From NCBI GenBank assembly GCA_017617575.1, contig JAFZVY010000136.1, positions 1 through 64,000 on the forward strand: a stretch of DNA of 64,000 nt, given 5' to 3'. The notes below the pieces were generated by a model. The model was given only the letters and a program-made list of their open reading frames with translations, had not been told where the DNA came from and searched no databases. Source of the stretch: Bacteroidaceae bacterium (lineage in GTDB: Bacteria; Bacteroidota; Bacteroidia; Bacteroidales; Bacteroidaceae). Made by a program: the position numbers and the translations under genes. Shown piece by piece: positions 9,177 through 19,156 of this stretch (its first letter is position 1; the number at the start of each line of letters is the position of its first letter).

Positions 9177-9297
9177 TAAGAACCCTTCAGGGTAAACTCC
9201 GACATTGGGCTTTTAATCATGCCCACAGAACAATAATAGTATATAGTTCCCACATAGAACTCGAAACATACAAACGTAAAAACTCAAGAACAATATA

Positions 9298-10065
9298 ATG
9301 ATTAGTCCATTAGCATTTATCGATCCAGAAGCTAAGATTGGCGAGAATTGTGAAATCGGCCCATTCTGCTTCATTGACAAGAATGTAGTTATTGGTGACA
9401 ACAATGTTCTCATGAACAACGTCACTCTTCTCAACGGTACTCGCATGGGTAGCGGCAACACGCTCTTCCCAGGCGCAGTTATCGGTGCCGTTCCACAGGA
9501 CCTCAAGTTCCGTGGCGAGGAGACAACAGTTGAGATTGGCGACAACAACAAGATTCGTGAGAACGTAACTATCCACCGTGGTACTGCCAGCAAGGGCAAG
9601 ACTACCGTTGGAAGCAACAACCTCATCATGGAGAATGCCCATATCGCTCACGACTGTGAGTTCGGTAGCGGCATCATCATGGGTAACTCAACAAAGCTTG
9701 CAGGTGAGGTAGTGGTAGATGATAATGCAATCATCAGCGCCGTAGTTCTCGTTCACCAGTTCTGCCGCATCGGTGGATACACAATGGTACAGGGTGGTAG
9801 CCGTACTCCAAAGGACATCCCTCCATTCATCATGGCAGGAAAGGAGCCTATCTCTTACTTCGGACTCAACGTGGTAGGTCTTCGTCGTCGTGGATTCAGC
9901 AACGAGCTCATTGACAACATTCACCATGCATATCGTCTTATCTACAATGCCAACCTCACAGTAGCTGAGGCTGTTGAGCAGATTAAGGCTGAGGTGCCTA
10001 TGAGCAAGGAGATTGAGTACATCATCGACTTCGTAAGCAATAGCAAGCGAGGAATCATTCGATAA
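9298..10065 (+). CDS. lpxA: Acyl-ACP--UDP-N-acetylglucosamine O-acyltransferase
   Basis: 255 residues, the standard length. It catalyses the first, reversible step of lipid A synthesis, 3-O-acylation of UDP-GlcNAc, in the cytoplasm. The start MISPLAFIDPEAKIGENCEI opens a left-handed beta-helix of hexapeptide repeats to about residue 185. The catalytic His lies in NAHIAHDCEFGSG, and the conserved VVLVHQFCRIGGYTMVQGG and NVVGLRRRGFS segments follow. The C-terminal helical domain spans about 190-255. It is the third gene of the lpxDCA operon and is followed by repeat spacer 2. Confidence 0.97.
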   Translation: MISPLAFIDPEAKIGENCEIGPFCFIDKNVVIGDNNVLMNNVTLLNGTRMGSGNTLFPGAVIGAVPQDLKFRGEETTVEIGDNNKIRENVTIHRGTASKGKTTVGSNNLIMENAHIAHDCEFGSGIIMGNSTKLAGEVVVDDNAIISAVVLVHQFCRIGGYTMVQGGSRTPKDIPPFIMAGKEPISYFGLNVVGLRRRGFSNELIDNIHHAYRLIYNANLTVAEAVEQIKAEVPMSKEIEYIIDFVSNSKRGIIR

Positions 10066-10067
10066 AT

Positions 10068-10188
10068 GCCCCCTAATCCCCGAAGGGGGCAACCTTCGGA
10101 ATTGTTTCGTAAAGGTTGTTTGTCGGGGTTGTTGTTTTACCATCCGCCCCCATACTGGATGGTCGCCCTCCATGAGGGTTGGGGGCTA
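10068..10188. repeat. Spacer element 2 with GCCCCC / GGGGGC termini
   Basis: Fills the gap between lpxA and the next gene. It starts GCCCCCTAATCCCCGAAGGG and ends GAGGGTTGGGGGC, with internal CATCCGCCCCCATACTGGAT. The ends are inverted relative to each other and abut the neighbouring genes. Confidence 0.65.
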
Positions 10189-10193
10189 TTATT

Positions 10194-10742
10194 ATGGTTT
10201 ACAAATTCACAATTATCTCCGATGAAGTAGAGGACTTCATGCGAGAGATTACAATAGATGCAGATGCCAAGTTTGTGGAACTTCACAAGCTTATCATAGA
10301 CTCTTGTGGTTATAATGACGACCAGCTCACATCATTCACTATCTGTGGTGACGGTTGGGAGAAGGGACAGGATATCACACTTGAGGATATGGACACGGAT
10401 TCTGAGAATGACTCATACATCATGTCTGAGACAGAACTCAGCGAGTTCCTTGAGGATGAGAAGCAGCATCTTATATACACTTTCGACCCTCTTGCTGACC
10501 GTCGTTTCTACATCGAGTTGTCAGCAATAGAGACTGGTAAGAATCTTGCACATGGCAAGGTGACTCGCTCTATTGGCGAAGCCCCTAAGCAGACACTTGA
10601 CTTTGACGAGATGTTCAACAACAATCCTGTCGAGGTTGGTTCTACAGGCCTTGACGAGGATGACATCTTTGGCGAGGAGGGTATCTCTGACGAGGATATT
10701 GACCTCGAAGGACTTGACATTACAGATGGCGAACCATTCTAA
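10194..10742 (+). CDS. PRiA4b ORF-3-like (TnpR-passenger family) acidic protein
   Basis: 182 residues from ATG 10194; an upstream TTG falls inside the repeat spacer and is rejected. The body ([20 protein letters not shown] ... [20 protein letters not shown]) resembles the plasmid pRiA4b ORF-3-like domain, a small alpha/beta fold common as a single-copy gene in Bacteroidetes and often annotated after an IS1096 passenger. The last third is strongly acidic ([20 protein letters not shown]), which would bind basic partners or stay disordered. Its stop overlaps the miaA start by one base (TAATG), so the two are translationally coupled. No transposase is nearby; biochemical role unknown. Confidence 0.75.
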   Translation: MVYKFTIISDEVEDFMREITIDADAKFVELHKLIIDSCGYNDDQLTSFTICGDGWEKGQDITLEDMDTDSENDSYIMSETELSEFLEDEKQHLIYTFDPLADRRFYIELSAIETGKNLAHGKVTRSIGEAPKQTLDFDEMFNNNPVEVGSTGLDEDDIFGEEGISDEDIDLEGLDITDGEPF

Positions 10743-11659
10743 TGGCAATCGAAGGACAAAAGACATTGGTTGTTCTGCTCGGTCCTACTGGCGTGGGAAA
10801 GACAGAGCTTAGCCTCGAATTGGCAGAAAGACTTGGCTCGCCAATCATAAATGCTGATTCAAGGCAGATATACAAGGATATCGAGATAGGTACGGCTGCG
10901 CCTACGGAGGAGCAGTTGAAAAGGGTAAAGCACTACTTTGTGCATACCCTTGACCTTCACGAATACTATAGTGCCGCGGAATATGAGACAGATGTCATGA
11001 AACTGCTTGACGAACTGTTCAAGGATAACGATTGTGTAGTTCTCACAGGTGGCAGCATGATGTACATAGATGCCGTGACAAAAGGTATTGATGATATCCC
11101 AACCGTTGACGAGGAGACACGTAACCTACTCAAGGAACGACTTGAGAATGAAGGATTGGATACTCTCCTCGAAGAACTTCGGGTGCTTGACCCCGAACAT
11201 TACGAGATTGTTGACAAAAAGAATCACAAGAGGGTGGTTCACGCATTAGAGATATGCTATATGACTGGAAAGACATATACGTCATTTCGCACGAATACCA
11301 AAAAGAAAAGACCTTTTAGGATTGTTAAGTTTGGACTTAGGCGTGACCGTGCTGAACTCTTTGATAGGATAAATAAACGAGTGGACACCATGATGGCTGA
11401 CGGACTTATGGACGAAGCCCAAAGAGTGTATCCACTAAGGCACCTCAACTCGCTCAACACCGTGGGTTATAAGGAAATGTTCAACGTGATAAGCGGAGAA
11501 TGGGAATTACCTATGGCTGTGGAGCGTCTGAAAAAGAACACCCGTGTGTATGCAAAGAAACAGATGACTTGGTTCAACCATGACACCGACATACATTGGC
11601 TTGACGCCGACAAGATGGATACACACGCGATGCTTGATGCTATTCTAAAGGATTTATGA
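10742..11659 (+). CDS. miaA: tRNA dimethylallyltransferase
   Basis: 305 residues, a typical length. It transfers a dimethylallyl group to A37 of tRNAs that read codons starting with U. The Walker A P-loop GPTGVGKTE lies near residue 14, the substrate-binding [20 protein letters not shown] near 35, and [20 protein letters not shown] near 100. The C-terminal part has NTVGYKEM and [13 protein letters not shown]. The start ATG overlaps the stop of the acidic upstream gene. Confidence 0.97.
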   Translation: MAIEGQKTLVVLLGPTGVGKTELSLELAERLGSPIINADSRQIYKDIEIGTAAPTEEQLKRVKHYFVHTLDLHEYYSAAEYETDVMKLLDELFKDNDCVVLTGGSMMYIDAVTKGIDDIPTVDEETRNLLKERLENEGLDTLLEELRVLDPEHYEIVDKKNHKRVVHALEICYMTGKTYTSFRTNTKKKRPFRIVKFGLRRDRAELFDRINKRVDTMMADGLMDEAQRVYPLRHLNSLNTVGYKEMFNVISGEWELPMAVERLKKNTRVYAKKQMTWFNHDTDIHWLDADKMDTHAMLDAILKDL

Positions 11660-11672
11660 TGGCTTAAGTGTT

Positions 11673-14117
11673 ATGAAAGCATTTATGATTAATGTTAAGA
11701 AGTATGTCAGTTTTGCTTGGCACTGGTATGCTTCTCAGTTTAAGGGTGTATGGTATCAGAGAATTGTTACTCCGATAGCAACACTTACCGTTGCATTCTT
11801 CCTCTATCTCGGAGCTGTTGATTGCAACTTCCTTGGATTGTTCGGTTTGTCTCCTACTATGGAGTGTATCGAGAATCCTGTCAGTTCAGAGGCATCAATG
11901 GTGTACTCTGCGGATAGCGTGCTTCTTGGTAAGTTCTTTAGTGAGAACCGTTCACCTGTCAAGTTTGAAGAGATTTCACCATACGTAATAAACGCCCTCA
12001 TCTCTACGGAGGATGAGCGTTTCTATCAGCACCATGGTATTGACTATCAGGGTGTCTTTGCTGCCGTTAAGGATATGAGTAAGGGTAATGCACGAGGTGC
12101 AAGTACTATCACTCAGCAGCTTGTGAAGAACCTTTTCAAGATACGTAGTCAGTACTCTACAGGTGTGCTTGGCAAGATTCCTGGACTCAAGATTCTCATC
12201 ATGAAGTCCAAGGAATGGATTACTGCCATCAAGATTGAGCAGAGATACAACAAGAAGGATATTATAACCCTGTATCTTAACACAGTGGATTTTGGTAGTA
12301 ACTCATACGGAATCCGTACTGCTGCAAGGACTTACTTCAACACAGAACCTAAGAACCTTACAGCAGAACAGGCTGCCACTCTCGTTGGTCTCCTGAAGGC
12401 TACCACGACTTATAACCCACGAATCAATCCGAAGAACAGTTTTGCCCGTCGTAACGTGGTACTTGGTAATATGCTCTCACACAACGGTATGTTTACTGAG
12501 GGTAAGATGACCAAGGCTATGCACGACTCTCTCGTGAAGATTCCTATCAATATCTCCCATTACAAAGTGGAGAATGCATACGATGGTAAGGCACAGTATT
12601 TCCGTCTTGCCGTAAGGGAATATCTGAGAGAATGGTGCAAGGAGAATGACGTTGACTTATACGGCGACGGACTCAAGATATACACTACTATTGATACGCG
12701 CATGCAGGCTTATGCAGAATGGGCTGTCAACAAGCAGATGAAGGTTCTCCAGAAGCGTTTCGACGACCACTGGAGAGGTATGAATCCTTGGCGTGACAGA
12801 GCGCATCAGGAGATTCCTAACTTCATTGAGAACATCGCAAAGACAACGAGTGCATACAAGTACCTCGACACTAAGTATAACGGAAATCAGGATTCCATAT
12901 TCTACTATCTCAACCAACCTCATCCTGTCAAGCTCTTTGCCTATGGCAAGGATGGCGTGAACGGACTGACGGAGCAGATGATGAGTACCATGGATAGTAT
13001 TCGCTACATGGTGCGCTTCCTCCATTGTGGATTTGTAGTCATGGAACCAAAGACCAGCTTTGTCAAGTGCTGGGTTGGAGACATCAACTTCGGCTCTTGG
13101 AAGTATGACAAGGTAACGGCTATGCGTCAGCCTGGTTCTACGTTCAAGCTCTTCGTCTATTCTTCTGCGTTTGAGAACAACGATTCCATCGTTCCTTCTT
13201 CACGCCGAATGGATAGCTACATCACGCTTCGTGTACCAGATGACAAAGACACGACAAAGCTTGTTCCTTGGACTCCGCACAACGCTAACGGCTATTGTAC
13301 AAATGGTAATATGCCACTCAAGTCTGCCTTTGCGCAGTCTGTCAATACGGTTGCCGTAAAGCTTGGACAGGAAACAGGTATAGACAATGTGGTGGATGTA
13401 GCTCATCGTATGGGTATTCATAGCCCACTTGTTGCTACTCCTGCACTTGCACTTGGTTCTTCGGACGTCAACCTGCTTGAGCTTGTTGACTCATACTCTA
13501 CAGTAATGAACGACGGTATGCAGCGTGACCCAATCCTTGTCACAAAGATTGTTGACCGTAACGGTAAGGTCATCTATGACTATGACGAGGAAGTGGCAAA
13601 GGCAAAGCGTGCCATCAAGTACAAGACTGCTTTCTATATGCAGAGACTCTTCTGGGAAGGTCTTCACGACCGACTTGGTACAACGGCAGCACTCTGGCAG
13701 TATATCCATCCTGTTTGCAACGATAATGACTTCGGAGGCAAGACAGGAACATCAAACAATCACTCTGACGCATGGTTCGTTGGTGCTACAGCCAACCTTG
13801 TGGGAGGTGCTTGGGTAGGTGGTGAGTACCGCTGTATTCACTTCCGCACAGGTGAACTCGGACAGGGAAGCCGCACGGCTCTTCCTATCTTCGGTTACTT
13901 CATCTGCAAACTCCTTCAGGATCCACGCTTCAAGCACTATGGAGGTAAGTATCCAGAGCCAGACCCAGAGGCAAAGATTCCACGCGACAGCTACATCTGC
14001 CCTGCATTCTATTGCCCACTTGACTCCATCCGCAAGGATAGTTCAAGTGTGAGCGAGGATGGCAATACCGTCGTAATGGCAGGGGGTGAACTCGTGATTA
14101 GGAAGAGGGAAGAGTAA
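11673..14117 (+). CDS. Class A penicillin-binding protein (PBP1A-type)
   Basis: 814 residues. A short cytoplasmic N-terminus, one membrane span (about 33-52), then a GT51 glycosyltransferase and a transpeptidase domain make peptidoglycan in the periplasm. GT51 motifs: STEDERFYQHHGID with the catalytic Glu at about 113, GASTITQQLVKN, and KIEQRYNKKDIITLYLNTVD. Transpeptidase motifs: PGSTFK (active Ser), SVNT and GGKTGTSNNHSDAWF. Three in-frame ATGs open the gene; the first is chosen. It follows miaA by 13 nt and probably shares its transcript. Confidence 0.95.
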   Translation: MKAFMINVKKYVSFAWHWYASQFKGVWYQRIVTPIATLTVAFFLYLGAVDCNFLGLFGLSPTMECIENPVSSEASMVYSADSVLLGKFFSENRSPVKFEEISPYVINALISTEDERFYQHHGIDYQGVFAAVKDMSKGNARGASTITQQLVKNLFKIRSQYSTGVLGKIPGLKILIMKSKEWITAIKIEQRYNKKDIITLYLNTVDFGSNSYGIRTAARTYFNTEPKNLTAEQAATLVGLLKATTTYNPRINPKNSFARRNVVLGNMLSHNGMFTEGKMTKAMHDSLVKIPINISHYKVENAYDGKAQYFRLAVREYLREWCKENDVDLYGDGLKIYTTIDTRMQAYAEWAVNKQMKVLQKRFDDHWRGMNPWRDRAHQEIPNFIENIAKTTSAYKYLDTKYNGNQDSIFYYLNQPHPVKLFAYGKDGVNGLTEQMMSTMDSIRYMVRFLHCGFVVMEPKTSFVKCWVGDINFGSWKYDKVTAMRQPGSTFKLFVYSSAFENNDSIVPSSRRMDSYITLRVPDDKDTTKLVPWTPHNANGYCTNGNMPLKSAFAQSVNTVAVKLGQETGIDNVVDVAHRMGIHSPLVATPALALGSSDVNLLELVDSYSTVMNDGMQRDPILVTKIVDRNGKVIYDYDEEVAKAKRAIKYKTAFYMQRLFWEGLHDRLGTTAALWQYIHPVCNDNDFGGKTGTSNNHSDAWFVGATANLVGGAWVGGEYRCIHFRTGELGQGSRTALPIFGYFICKLLQDPRFKHYGGKYPEPDPEAKIPRDSYICPAFYCPLDSIRKDSSSVSEDGNTVVMAGGELVIRKREE

Positions 14118-14240
14118 AAGGCAAAATCCCATGAGCCTTCTATGGCTCGCTTCACAATAGAACACAACAACAAAATGCCCCTTATCATTTTTGCCGACAA
14201 GTCTGGCGAGGATGTGCGGGGACTCTAAACATCTAAATAA

Positions 14241-15188
14241 ATGAAAGCTTTAACAAGAACAGACTTTAACTTCCCAGGACAGAAGGAAGTGTATCACGGT
14301 AAGGTTCGTGACGTGTACAACATCAACGATGATCTTATGGTTATGGTTGCTACTGACCGTATCTCTGCATTCGACGTTGTTCTTCCAAAGGGTATCCCAT
14401 TCAAGGGACAGGTACTTAACCAGATTGCTGCTAAGTTCCTCGACGCATCTTCAAGCGTCGTTCCAAACTGGAAACTTGCTACTCCAGACCCAATGGTTAC
14501 TGTCGGCCTTAAGTGTGAAGGCTTCCGTGTCGAGATGATTATCCGTGGTTACCTCACAGGTTCTGCTTGGCGTGACTACAAGGCAGGCAATCGTACTATC
14601 TGTGGCATCACTCTCCCAGAGGGTATGCGCGAGAACGAGAAGTTCCCAGAGCCAATCATCACTCCTACTACTAAGGCTGATGAGGGTCACGATGAGAACA
14701 TCTCAAAGGAGGAAATCATTGCTCAGGGCATCGTTAGCAAGGAAGACTATGAGATTATGGAGAAGTACACTCGCACTCTCTTCGACCTCGGTACTCGCAT
14801 CGCAGCAGAGCAGGGACTCATCCTTGTTGACACTAAGTATGAGTTCGGTAAGCGTGATGGCAAGGTTTACCTCATTGACGAGGTACACACTCCAGACTCT
14901 TCACGTTACTTCTATGCAGAGGGCTATGAGGAGAAGTTTGAGAAGGGTGAGCCACAGAAGCAGCTCTCTAAGGAGTTCGTTCGCCAGTGGCTTATTGAGC
15001 ACAACTTCATGAACCAGCCTGGACAGGTTATGCCTGAGATTACAGACGAATATGCTGAGAGCGTATCTGAGCGTTACATCGAGCTTTACGAGCACATCAT
15101 CGGTGAGAAGTTCGTAAAGGAGCAGAGCAACGAGGACATCGCTGCACGTATCGAGAAGAACGTATTGGAGTATCTCAAGACAAGATAA
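14241..15188 (+). CDS. purC: Phosphoribosylaminoimidazole-succinocarboxamide synthase
   Basis: 315 residues, matching the longer SAICAR synthetases. It joins aspartate to CAIR with ATP in purine synthesis. Seen: [20 protein letters not shown] at the N-terminus, [20 protein letters not shown] near 40, the substrate motif [29 protein letters not shown] near 140, and [14 protein letters not shown] near 215 (the IADEIHTPDSSR-type signature). It is not adjacent to purM, which lies on the other strand. Confidence 0.97.
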   Translation: MKALTRTDFNFPGQKEVYHGKVRDVYNINDDLMVMVATDRISAFDVVLPKGIPFKGQVLNQIAAKFLDASSSVVPNWKLATPDPMVTVGLKCEGFRVEMIIRGYLTGSAWRDYKAGNRTICGITLPEGMRENEKFPEPIITPTTKADEGHDENISKEEIIAQGIVSKEDYEIMEKYTRTLFDLGTRIAAEQGLILVDTKYEFGKRDGKVYLIDEVHTPDSSRYFYAEGYEEKFEKGEPQKQLSKEFVRQWLIEHNFMNQPGQVMPEITDEYAESVSERYIELYEHIIGEKFVKEQSNEDIAARIEKNVLEYLKTR

Positions 15189-15211
15189 GGTATTCTTACC
15201 ATTCTATGATT

Positions 15212-15255
15212 CACAATTTACCATTTGTCCATTTTACGGCAAATGGTAAATTGTG
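15212..15255. terminator. Stem-loop after purC
   Basis: A perfect 16-bp stem, CACAATTTACCATTTG paired with CAAATGGTAAATTGTG, with a 12-nt loop. The trailing T tract is poor (TCTTATT), so termination is plausible but not certain. Confidence 0.5.
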
Positions 15256-15300
15256 TCTTATTGAAGTTAGCTCATTTGTTCTTCATTCCTAAATATTTTA

Positions 15301-15380
15301 CTATGGTCAGTGAGACCGCTTCGCGAAGTTTTTCATTCTTCATTCTACATTCTTCATTCTACATTCTTCATTCTTCATTT
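15301..15380 (+). repeat. Dispersed repeat D followed by TTCATTC microsatellite
   Basis: The first 30 nt are the fourth copy of the CTATGGTCAGTGAGACCGCT repeat. They run directly into a simple tandem array of ATTCTTCATTCTAC units (about 15336-15380) that ends 6 nt before menG. Confidence 0.6.
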
Positions 15381-15386
15381 TAAAAG

Positions 15387-16133
15387 ATGAACCACTACAA
15401 ACAGGAACAGATTAAGCCATACGGAGAAGATGGTACAAAGCGTGAACAGGTGGAGACGATGTTTGACAACATTGCCCACTCATACGACATGCTTAACCAC
15501 ACCCTCTCTTTTGGTATTGACAAGATATGGCGCAACAACGCCATCAACTATCTGCTACGCAACAGGAAGAAAACGGATAGTGTACTCGACATTGCCACAG
15601 GTACTGGCGATTTTGCTATTCTTGCTTATCGTAAGTTGCACCCATCCAAGGTGGTTGGAGTGGATATATCTGAGGGTATGATGAACGTGGGACGTGATAA
15701 GGTGCGTCGTCTCGGACTGGAGAATAGCATCGAGTTCCGTCAGGAAGACTGTGCAAATATGTCATTTGCAGACAACAGTTTCGATGCTGTCATTAGTGCC
15801 TTTGCACTACGTAACTTCGAGAATCTTGACGTATGTCTAACGGAGATGCACCGAGTGCTCAAGGAAGACGGCCATCTGTCAGTCGTTGACCTCTGTACTC
15901 CAGTAAGCTTCCCAATGAAACAGATGTTCCACATCTATTCACGTGTTGTCATGCCATTGCTTGGCCGTCTCTTTTCCAAGGACGCAAGCGCATACTCCTA
16001 TCTCCCAGAGACGATGGAGGCTGTGCCACAGGCAGAACGTATGAGGGACATCATCACAAAGGCAGGATTCAGAAATGCACAGTACAAACGCCTCTTGTTT
16101 GGCATGTGCATATTATATACAGGAGAGAAATAG
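15387..16133 (+). CDS. menG: Demethylmenaquinone methyltransferase (MenG/UbiE)
   Basis: 248 residues, normal for the family. It methylates demethylmenaquinone with SAM to give menaquinone, the respiratory quinone of Bacteroidales. The class I SAM-methyltransferase motif I is [14 protein letters not shown] near residue 65, followed by [16 protein letters not shown]. The family signature [15 protein letters not shown] lies near 130. The N-terminal [20 protein letters not shown] is characteristic of UbiE/MenG. A repeat-rich gap on both sides argues for a separate transcript. Confidence 0.95.
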   Translation: MNHYKQEQIKPYGEDGTKREQVETMFDNIAHSYDMLNHTLSFGIDKIWRNNAINYLLRNRKKTDSVLDIATGTGDFAILAYRKLHPSKVVGVDISEGMMNVGRDKVRRLGLENSIEFRQEDCANMSFADNSFDAVISAFALRNFENLDVCLTEMHRVLKEDGHLSVVDLCTPVSFPMKQMFHIYSRVVMPLLGRLFSKDASAYSYLPETMEAVPQAERMRDIITKAGFRNAQYKRLLFGMCILYTGEK

Positions 16134-16137
16134 AATA

Positions 16138-16312
16138 ATCTCAAATTCCAAATTTATGATTTATGCGTTCCGTCCATTTGGGAATTTCAAATTTCAAATC
16201 TATAATCTATGCGTCCCGAACGCTTGACCTGGAGGCATAAATTTGACATCATAGATTTGAGATTCAATCGTTCCGTAGGCATCAATTTGAGATTATAGAT
16301 TTGACATTAAAT
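16138..16312. repeat. AT-rich gap made of short direct and inverted repeats
   Basis: Variants of ATCTATAATCTATGCG and their inverse (GATTATAGATTTGACATT) recur, including two versions of GGCATnAATTTGA 45 bp apart (16233 and 16278) and two of ATGCGTnCCG. A related string, AATCTATAATCTAAAATTTG, lies upstream of rlmD near 45765. No open reading frame is supported here. Confidence 0.5.
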
Positions 16313-16314
16313 AT

Positions 16315-17061
16315 ATGACAAAATACGGTTTATTTGGTTACCCTCTTGGACATTCATTTTCAAGAGGATTCTTTACGGACAAGTTTGCAAAGGAAAAGAT
16401 AGATGCTGAGTACCTCAACTTCGAGATACCAAGCATTGACGAATATATTGCCACACTTGATGCTAACCCTGAACTCAAGGGACACAACGTCACCATTCCA
16501 TACAAGCAGCAAGTCATTCCTTTCCTCGACGAGCTTTCAAGGGAGGCAAAGGCTATTGGAGCTGTCAATGTGGTACGTGTAGGCGAGAAGAATGGCAAGC
16601 GTTACCTCAAAGGATACAACAGCGATGTCATCGGCTTTGTCGATTCCTTGCGTCCACTTCTCACTCCTATTCACACCGCTGCTCTCATTCTCGGTACAGG
16701 TGGTGCTTCAAAGGCTGTGAAGTATGGACTTGAGAAGAAGCTCGGAATGGAGACCCTCTATGTGTCTCGCACGCCAAAGCCAGGAATGATAACATACGAG
16801 CAGGTCACTCCTGCCATCCTACGCAAGTATCAGGTTATCGTCAACTGTAGCCCTTGCGGAATGTATCCTCACGTGGACGAGTGCCCAGACATCCCATACG
16901 AGGCACTTAATAGTGACAATATACTCTTTGACCTTGTGTACAACCCACTTGAAACCCTCTTCATGAAGAAGGGTGCAGAGAATGGTGCCGTAGTGAAGAA
17001 TGGACTCGAGATGCTCCATCTTCAGGCCATCGCAAGCTGGGAGTTCTGGAACGAAAAGTAA
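16315..17061 (+). CDS. aroE: Shikimate dehydrogenase
   Basis: 248 residues, slightly shorter than E. coli AroE (272) as in other Bacteroidales. It reduces 3-dehydroshikimate to shikimate with NADPH in aromatic amino-acid synthesis. Substrate-binding FGYPLGHSFSRGFFTDKF is at the N-terminus, the catalytic Lys in GHNVTIPYKQQ near 63, and Asp in GYNSDVIGF near 102. The nucleotide fold starts at LILGTGGASKAV, and NGLEMLHLQA closes the active site near the C-terminus. Confidence 0.96.
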   Translation: MTKYGLFGYPLGHSFSRGFFTDKFAKEKIDAEYLNFEIPSIDEYIATLDANPELKGHNVTIPYKQQVIPFLDELSREAKAIGAVNVVRVGEKNGKRYLKGYNSDVIGFVDSLRPLLTPIHTAALILGTGGASKAVKYGLEKKLGMETLYVSRTPKPGMITYEQVTPAILRKYQVIVNCSPCGMYPHVDECPDIPYEALNSDNILFDLVYNPLETLFMKKGAENGAVVKNGLEMLHLQAIASWEFWNEK

Positions 17062-17144
17062 ACCTTCACGAGAAGTGAGCCTTCGCGCAAATTAAGAAAT
17101 ATTAATCGAGAATCGCAAGCCTTCCTTGGCTTACCCATTCATCT

Positions 17145-18158
17145 ATGGCGAAAAAGAAAAGAAGCAAGTCAACATCCAAGTCCAAGGCTGCCCAGAGTGG
17201 CGGCTTCAGCTTTTGGGGCATAATATGGAAGACATTCGCAGCATTCATTGTTGTGATTGTCCTTGCGCTGTTTGGTGCAAGCTACTACCTTATGTCCGAA
17301 GGACTAAGCCCAACCGAGTGTGACCTTGAGAGGACATACGGATATATGTACAGCGACTATCCGTTCCTTCGCCATTGGGTTGACAGCCTCAACCGCAACA
17401 AGGCACTTCGTGACACAACTATCGTTGCAAGTGATGGCACACGTCTCCACGCCTACATCATCTGTGCACCTAAGAATACTAAGAATACGGCTGTGGTGGT
17501 TCACGGTCATAAGTGCAGCGCCGTCGATATGTTCCACATAGCATATATGTACAACCACGACCTTCGTTACAATGTACTCCTGCCAGAACTACGTGCACAT
17601 GGACAGAGCGAGGGTACACACATACAGATGGGATGGCTCGACCGCAAGGATGTACGCGTATGGCTCGATATTGCAAACAACACCTTCGGAGGCAACACAC
17701 GCATGGTTGTTCACGGCATATCAATGGGGGCAGCAACCACCATGATGCTATCAGGCGAACCGGATCAACCAGATTTCCTCAAGTGCTATGTGGAGGACTG
17801 TGGTTACACAAGCGTATGGGACGAGTTCTCATTCGTCATTCGCCACGACTATCACCTGCAACCATTCCCATTCCTCCACGTTGCCAACGTCCTTTGCAAG
17901 ATGCGCTACGGATGGGACTTCAAGGAAGCATCATCCATTGAACAGGTGAAGAAATCAACCAAGCCAATGATGTTCATTCACGGAATGAACGACACATATG
18001 TACCATCAAAGATGGTCAACGAACTTTACCTTGCCAAGCCAAAGGACAAGGCTATATGGACAAAACCGGGTGTCATCCACGCCCGAATGTACCATGACTA
18101 TCCAGAGGAATACACACAGGAAGTACACAAGTTCCTTTGGGAATGGCTGGAAGAATAA
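17145..18158 (+). CDS. Membrane-anchored alpha/beta hydrolase
   Basis: 337 residues. A very basic N-terminus (MAKKKRSKSTSKSKAAQSGG) precedes one membrane span at about 25-50, and the rest faces out as an alpha/beta-hydrolase fold. Seen: oxyanion-hole strand VVVHGHKCSA near 108, nucleophile elbow GISMGA near 188 (Ser), an acid candidate in HGMNDTYVP near 285, and a late His in GVIHARMYHDYPEEYT. Similar proteins are called alpha/beta hydrolase or BAAT-like in Bacteroidales; the substrate is unknown. A strong hairpin terminator follows. Confidence 0.85.
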   Translation: MAKKKRSKSTSKSKAAQSGGFSFWGIIWKTFAAFIVVIVLALFGASYYLMSEGLSPTECDLERTYGYMYSDYPFLRHWVDSLNRNKALRDTTIVASDGTRLHAYIICAPKNTKNTAVVVHGHKCSAVDMFHIAYMYNHDLRYNVLLPELRAHGQSEGTHIQMGWLDRKDVRVWLDIANNTFGGNTRMVVHGISMGAATTMMLSGEPDQPDFLKCYVEDCGYTSVWDEFSFVIRHDYHLQPFPFLHVANVLCKMRYGWDFKEASSIEQVKKSTKPMMFIHGMNDTYVPSKMVNELYLAKPKDKAIWTKPGVIHARMYHDYPEEYTQEVHKFLWEWLEE

Positions 18159-18187
18159 CACTTCCCCACCCTAATAACTGAAGCAAT

Positions 18188-18240
18188 AAAGTCAAACAAG
18201 ATGTCTCCGCATTAGCAGAAACATCCTGTTTGACTTTTTA
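18188..18240 (+). terminator. Terminator after the alpha/beta hydrolase gene
   Basis: A 17-bp stem, AAAGTCAAACAAGATGT with ACATCCTGTTTGACTTT (one wobble), followed by a TTTTTA tract. Confidence 0.8.
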
Positions 18241-18328
18241 TAGTAATAATGTATTGTCCTTCGTAATCACATTGTGTCAAGGCGCATTTATTTAATAAAT
18301 GCAACCTAATGCGACCCGACACGTCCCC

Positions 18329-18997
18329 CTATTCCTTAGTCTCCTTCGCTCCATACATGAGGTCACCAGCATCACCGAGACCAGGAACGATGTACTTACG
18401 CTCATTTAGTACAGGGTCTATCGCACCGCAAATAAGGATGACGTTCTCGTCTGGGAAGCACTTACGGAGGTGCTCAACACCTTGTTTGCTTGCTATGACA
18501 CAAGCCATGATGATTTGCTTTGGAGTGCCGTTTGTGAGGAAAGCCTTGTATGCAAGTTCCATACTCTCACCTGTTGCAAGCATTGGGTCAACGAGTATGA
18601 GTGTCTTGCCGTCGAGGATTGGCGTTGCCATATACTCAATCTTCACGCCCACCTTTGTACACTCCTTGTCGAGGTAGTACCTATAAGCTGAGACAAAGGC
18701 ATTGTCTGCTTCGTCAAACACATCAAGGAATGCCTGATGAAGAGGAAGGCCTGCACGGAAAACAGTACCGACGACAATGTCGTTCTGTGGAACAGCTACG
18801 CTACACTTGTCAAGTGGAGTCTGCACTTCCTTCTCGGCATAGTCAAGGTAACGACTTGCCTCGTATGCCTCGACGTGACCTATACGGATAATGTTCTGAC
18901 GGAAACGCATGCGTTCCTTCTGCAAATCTACATCACGGATTTCTGCAAGATACTTATTCAGAATAGTATTCTTTGCACTAAGATTTATTACTTTCAT
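18329..18997 (-). CDS. upp: Uracil phosphoribosyltransferase
   Basis: 222 residues. It converts uracil and PRPP to UMP (pyrimidine salvage). The PRPP-binding loop is visible as LILVDPMLATGESM near 130, the uracil-binding C-terminal signature as KYIVPGLGDAGDLMYG, and the dimer segment as GTVFRAGLPLHQAFL near 77. It converges on the alpha/beta hydrolase gene. A TAATTTTGT element (19027-19035, minus strand) lies 30 nt upstream of the start. Confidence 0.96.
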   Translation of the reverse strand: MKVINLSAKNTILNKYLAEIRDVDLQKERMRFRQNIIRIGHVEAYEASRYLDYAEKEVQTPLDKCSVAVPQNDIVVGTVFRAGLPLHQAFLDVFDEADNAFVSAYRYYLDKECTKVGVKIEYMATPILDGKTLILVDPMLATGESMELAYKAFLTNGTPKQIIMACVIASKQGVEHLRKCFPDENVILICGAIDPVLNERKYIVPGLGDAGDLMYGAKETKE

Positions 18998-19117
18998 ATT
19001 ACTACCAATGTATCGTTATTTGTGTTACAAAATTAGTATTTTTCATTCATTCTACATAATGTATCATAAAATAAAATGGCGGTAACGTGAAAACAAGACG
19101 GTTTATGGCAAAGTATT

Positions 19118-19126
19118 TAACTTTGC
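19118..19126 (+). promoter_or_regulatory. -7 element for the GH98 gene
   Basis: TAACTTTGC, 31 nt upstream of the ATG at 19157. The -33 half is not clear. Confidence 0.5.
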
Positions 19127-19156
19127 AGACGAATAAAAACAACAAATTAAGCTATT

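Noticed and set aside
9177..9297. Frameshifted FabZ remnant after lpxC
   Set aside because: All frames of the 121-nt gap were read; none shows the FabZ HRYPF-type signature or residual homology, so there is no visible remnant, only an intergenic spacer.
10194..10742. Mobile-element gene because of the TnpR/IS1096-passenger label of the family
   Set aside because: No transposase, inverted termini or other mobile feature is nearby, and the gene is coupled to miaA; it looks like a resident gene.
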